This document shows, piece after piece, positions 5,487-6,225 of a stretch of 6,225 nucleotides of DNA. The notes beneath the pieces are model-generated. The model ran no database searches. It worked only from the letters and a program-made list of their open reading frames with translations, and was not told where the DNA came from. The stretch is from NCBI GenBank assembly GCA_022447685.1, contig JAKVAO010000110.1:1-6225 (forward strand), given 5' to 3'. The first letter of the stretch is position 1, and each line of letters starts with the position of its first letter. The stretch comes from Candidatus Caenarcanales bacterium. Its GTDB lineage: Bacteria > Cyanobacteriota > Vampirovibrionia > LMEP-6097. The translations under genes were made by a program, and so were the position numbers.

Positions 5487-6106
5487 TGGAAAGCGGTGTG
5501 GGAAATTTAATAGTGTTTACTGGCCCTTCTGGGGTTGGTAAAGGAACTATTGTCCGTGAACTTTTCAAAGAAGTTGATAAATTAGGATTTTCGGTATCAG
5601 TAACAACTAGAGAGCAGCGCCCAGGTGAAGAAGAAGGCAAGAACTATTTCTTCAGAACTCATGAAGAGTTTGACGAATTAATAGAAAAAGATAGACTACT
5701 AGAATGGGCTGAATTTGTTGGAAACAAATATGGAACCCCTAAGGATTTTGTTTTTCAAAAATTAAAATCTGGAGTGGATGTACTACTAGAGATAGAAGTT
5801 CAAGGCGCTATTCAAGTAAAAGAAAAATTCCCTGAAGCCGTGATGATATTTTTGGTGCCACCTAACCTAAATGAATTAGAAACTAGGCTTAGAAAAAGAA
5901 ATACCGAAAGCAACGAGAAAATTAAACTCCGCTTAGCTAAAGCAAAAGAAGAAATGCAGCATACAGAGTTTTTCGAATATATAGTCATCAATGATGATGC
6001 AATGAGAGCAGCTAAGGAAGTAAAGAATGTAATTCTGAGCCTTAGAGGTAAAAAAAAAATCCCAGTAGACCTACTCAGTGAAATATTAACTGAATCTGAA
6101 GTTTAA
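5486..6106 (+). CDS. gmk: Guanylate kinase
   Basis: Cytosolic kinase that converts GMP to GDP using ATP, an essential step in GTP and dGTP supply and in recycling GMP from cyclic-di-GMP and (p)ppGpp pools. All 206 residues fit the family (E. coli has 207). The P-loop GPSGVGKGT is at 13-21. The GMP-binding region SVTTREQRPGEEEGKNYFF (38-56) holds R42, R45 and Y54, and LLEWAEFVGNKYGTP (71-85) holds the glutamate and tyrosine that contact the base. LEIEVQGA (101-108) precedes the ATP lid with RLRKRNTES (134-142) and R149. VINDD (167-171) is the usual late motif. The GKGT ending of the P-loop is of the type I associate with cyanobacterial Gmk. ATG 5486 overlaps the preceding stop (TAATG) and lacks a Shine-Dalgarno sequence. 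The codons near residues 189-192 contain a run of ten A. Confidence 0.97.
   Translation: MESGVGNLIVFTGPSGVGKGTIVRELFKEVDKLGFSVSVTTREQRPGEEEGKNYFFRTHEEFDELIEKDRLLEWAEFVGNKYGTPKDFVFQKLKSGVDVLLEIEVQGAIQVKEKFPEAVMIFLVPPNLNELETRLRKRNTESNEKIKLRLAKAKEEMQHTEFFEYIVINDDAMRAAKEVKNVILSLRGKKKIPVDLLSEILTESEV
6050..6059 (+). repeat. A10 homopolymer in the 3' part of gmk
   Basis: Ten consecutive A residues encode lysines 189-191 and the first base of the following isoleucine codon (GKKKIPV). Runs of this length can cause polymerase slippage in DNA or RNA. One extra A would end the protein as KKKNPSRPTQ, and one fewer as KKKSQ, both shorter than the normal tail. The run lies beyond all catalytic motifs. Confidence 0.9.
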
Positions 6107-6225
6107 GTTTCCAGATATCGAAAACCCTAAATTAAAGCCTTTTCATTTGTAACTACTCAGGTAAATTGAAAATTAGCAGCAAATATGTTTTGGCAAGCTA
6201 GAATAGCAGATTGTCCTAATCTTTT
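6107..6225. other. Right edge, no confident gene or terminator
   Basis: The 119 bases after gmk hold two weak candidates. On the minus strand a frame enters from the right edge and ends at TGA 6159-6157 (plus-strand TCA), giving 22 residues, KRLGQSAILACQNIFAANFQ followed by FT, which look like a protein C-terminus. On the plus strand, ATG 6185 opens MFWQARIADCPNL to the edge, without a good ribosome binding site. The two overlap, so at most one is likely real, and I slightly prefer the minus-strand reading. No hairpin followed by a T-run is seen after gmk, so the operon's end is not visible. Confidence 0.3.

Noticed and set aside
5168..5640. Two minus-strand open frames across nfeD-like and gmk
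   Set aside because: They are shadows of two well-supported coding genes; the second is the complement of the conserved Gmk P-loop and GMP-binding region.
6094..6116. ATCTG/CAGAT hairpin at the gmk stop, considered as an operon terminator
   Set aside because: The stem is only five pairs with a 13-base loop and no T-run follows.

Overview
The window is AT-rich (about one third G+C by eye), gene-dense bacterial chromosome. It holds six complete genes, the tail of a seventh at the left edge, and an unresolved right edge. An apolipoprotein N-acyltransferase (Lnt) points to a diderm. The guanylate kinase P-loop (GPSGVGKGT) is of the kind I associate with cyanobacterial Gmk. With the low G+C, this makes a non-photosynthetic cyanobacterial relative (Melainabacteria/Vampirovibrionia) a reasonable but unproven guess. 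Several starts lack a Shine-Dalgarno sequence. I see no tRNA, rRNA, CRISPR array, insertion sequence or phage gene.

Left part (1-1600): the last 46 codons of an unidentified gene, a 110-base gap with possible promoter elements, then a textbook NADP-dependent isocitrate dehydrogenase (icd). After icd come two hairpins, the first resembling a weak Rho-independent terminator.

Middle (1541-2890): two unrecognised, 4-base-overlapping genes. The first encodes a small lipoprotein whose signal peptide lies upstream of any normal start codon, so an ATT start or a one-base frameshift is needed. The second encodes a 266-residue protein with no signal peptide and a metallopeptidase-like segment whose HExxH motif reads NELPH. 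Both start anomalies and the motif loss could mean a decaying or split lipoprotein peptidase. This is the most unusual part of the window.

Right part (2898-6106): lnt on the minus strand converges on the unknown pair with only 7 bases between stops. It diverges from a ruvC-nfeD-like-gmk operon across a 31-base gap. That gap contains the palindrome TATAATTATA, a perfect -10 hexamer on each strand, so one AT-rich site may drive both directions and the ruvC mRNA may be leaderless. Within the operon each junction is TAATG, so the two downstream genes probably depend on translational coupling. The operon joins Holliday-junction resolution, a small membrane protein of the NfeD family and GMP phosphorylation; I see no shared pathway, only co-expression of housekeeping functions. 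No complete novel system is evident.
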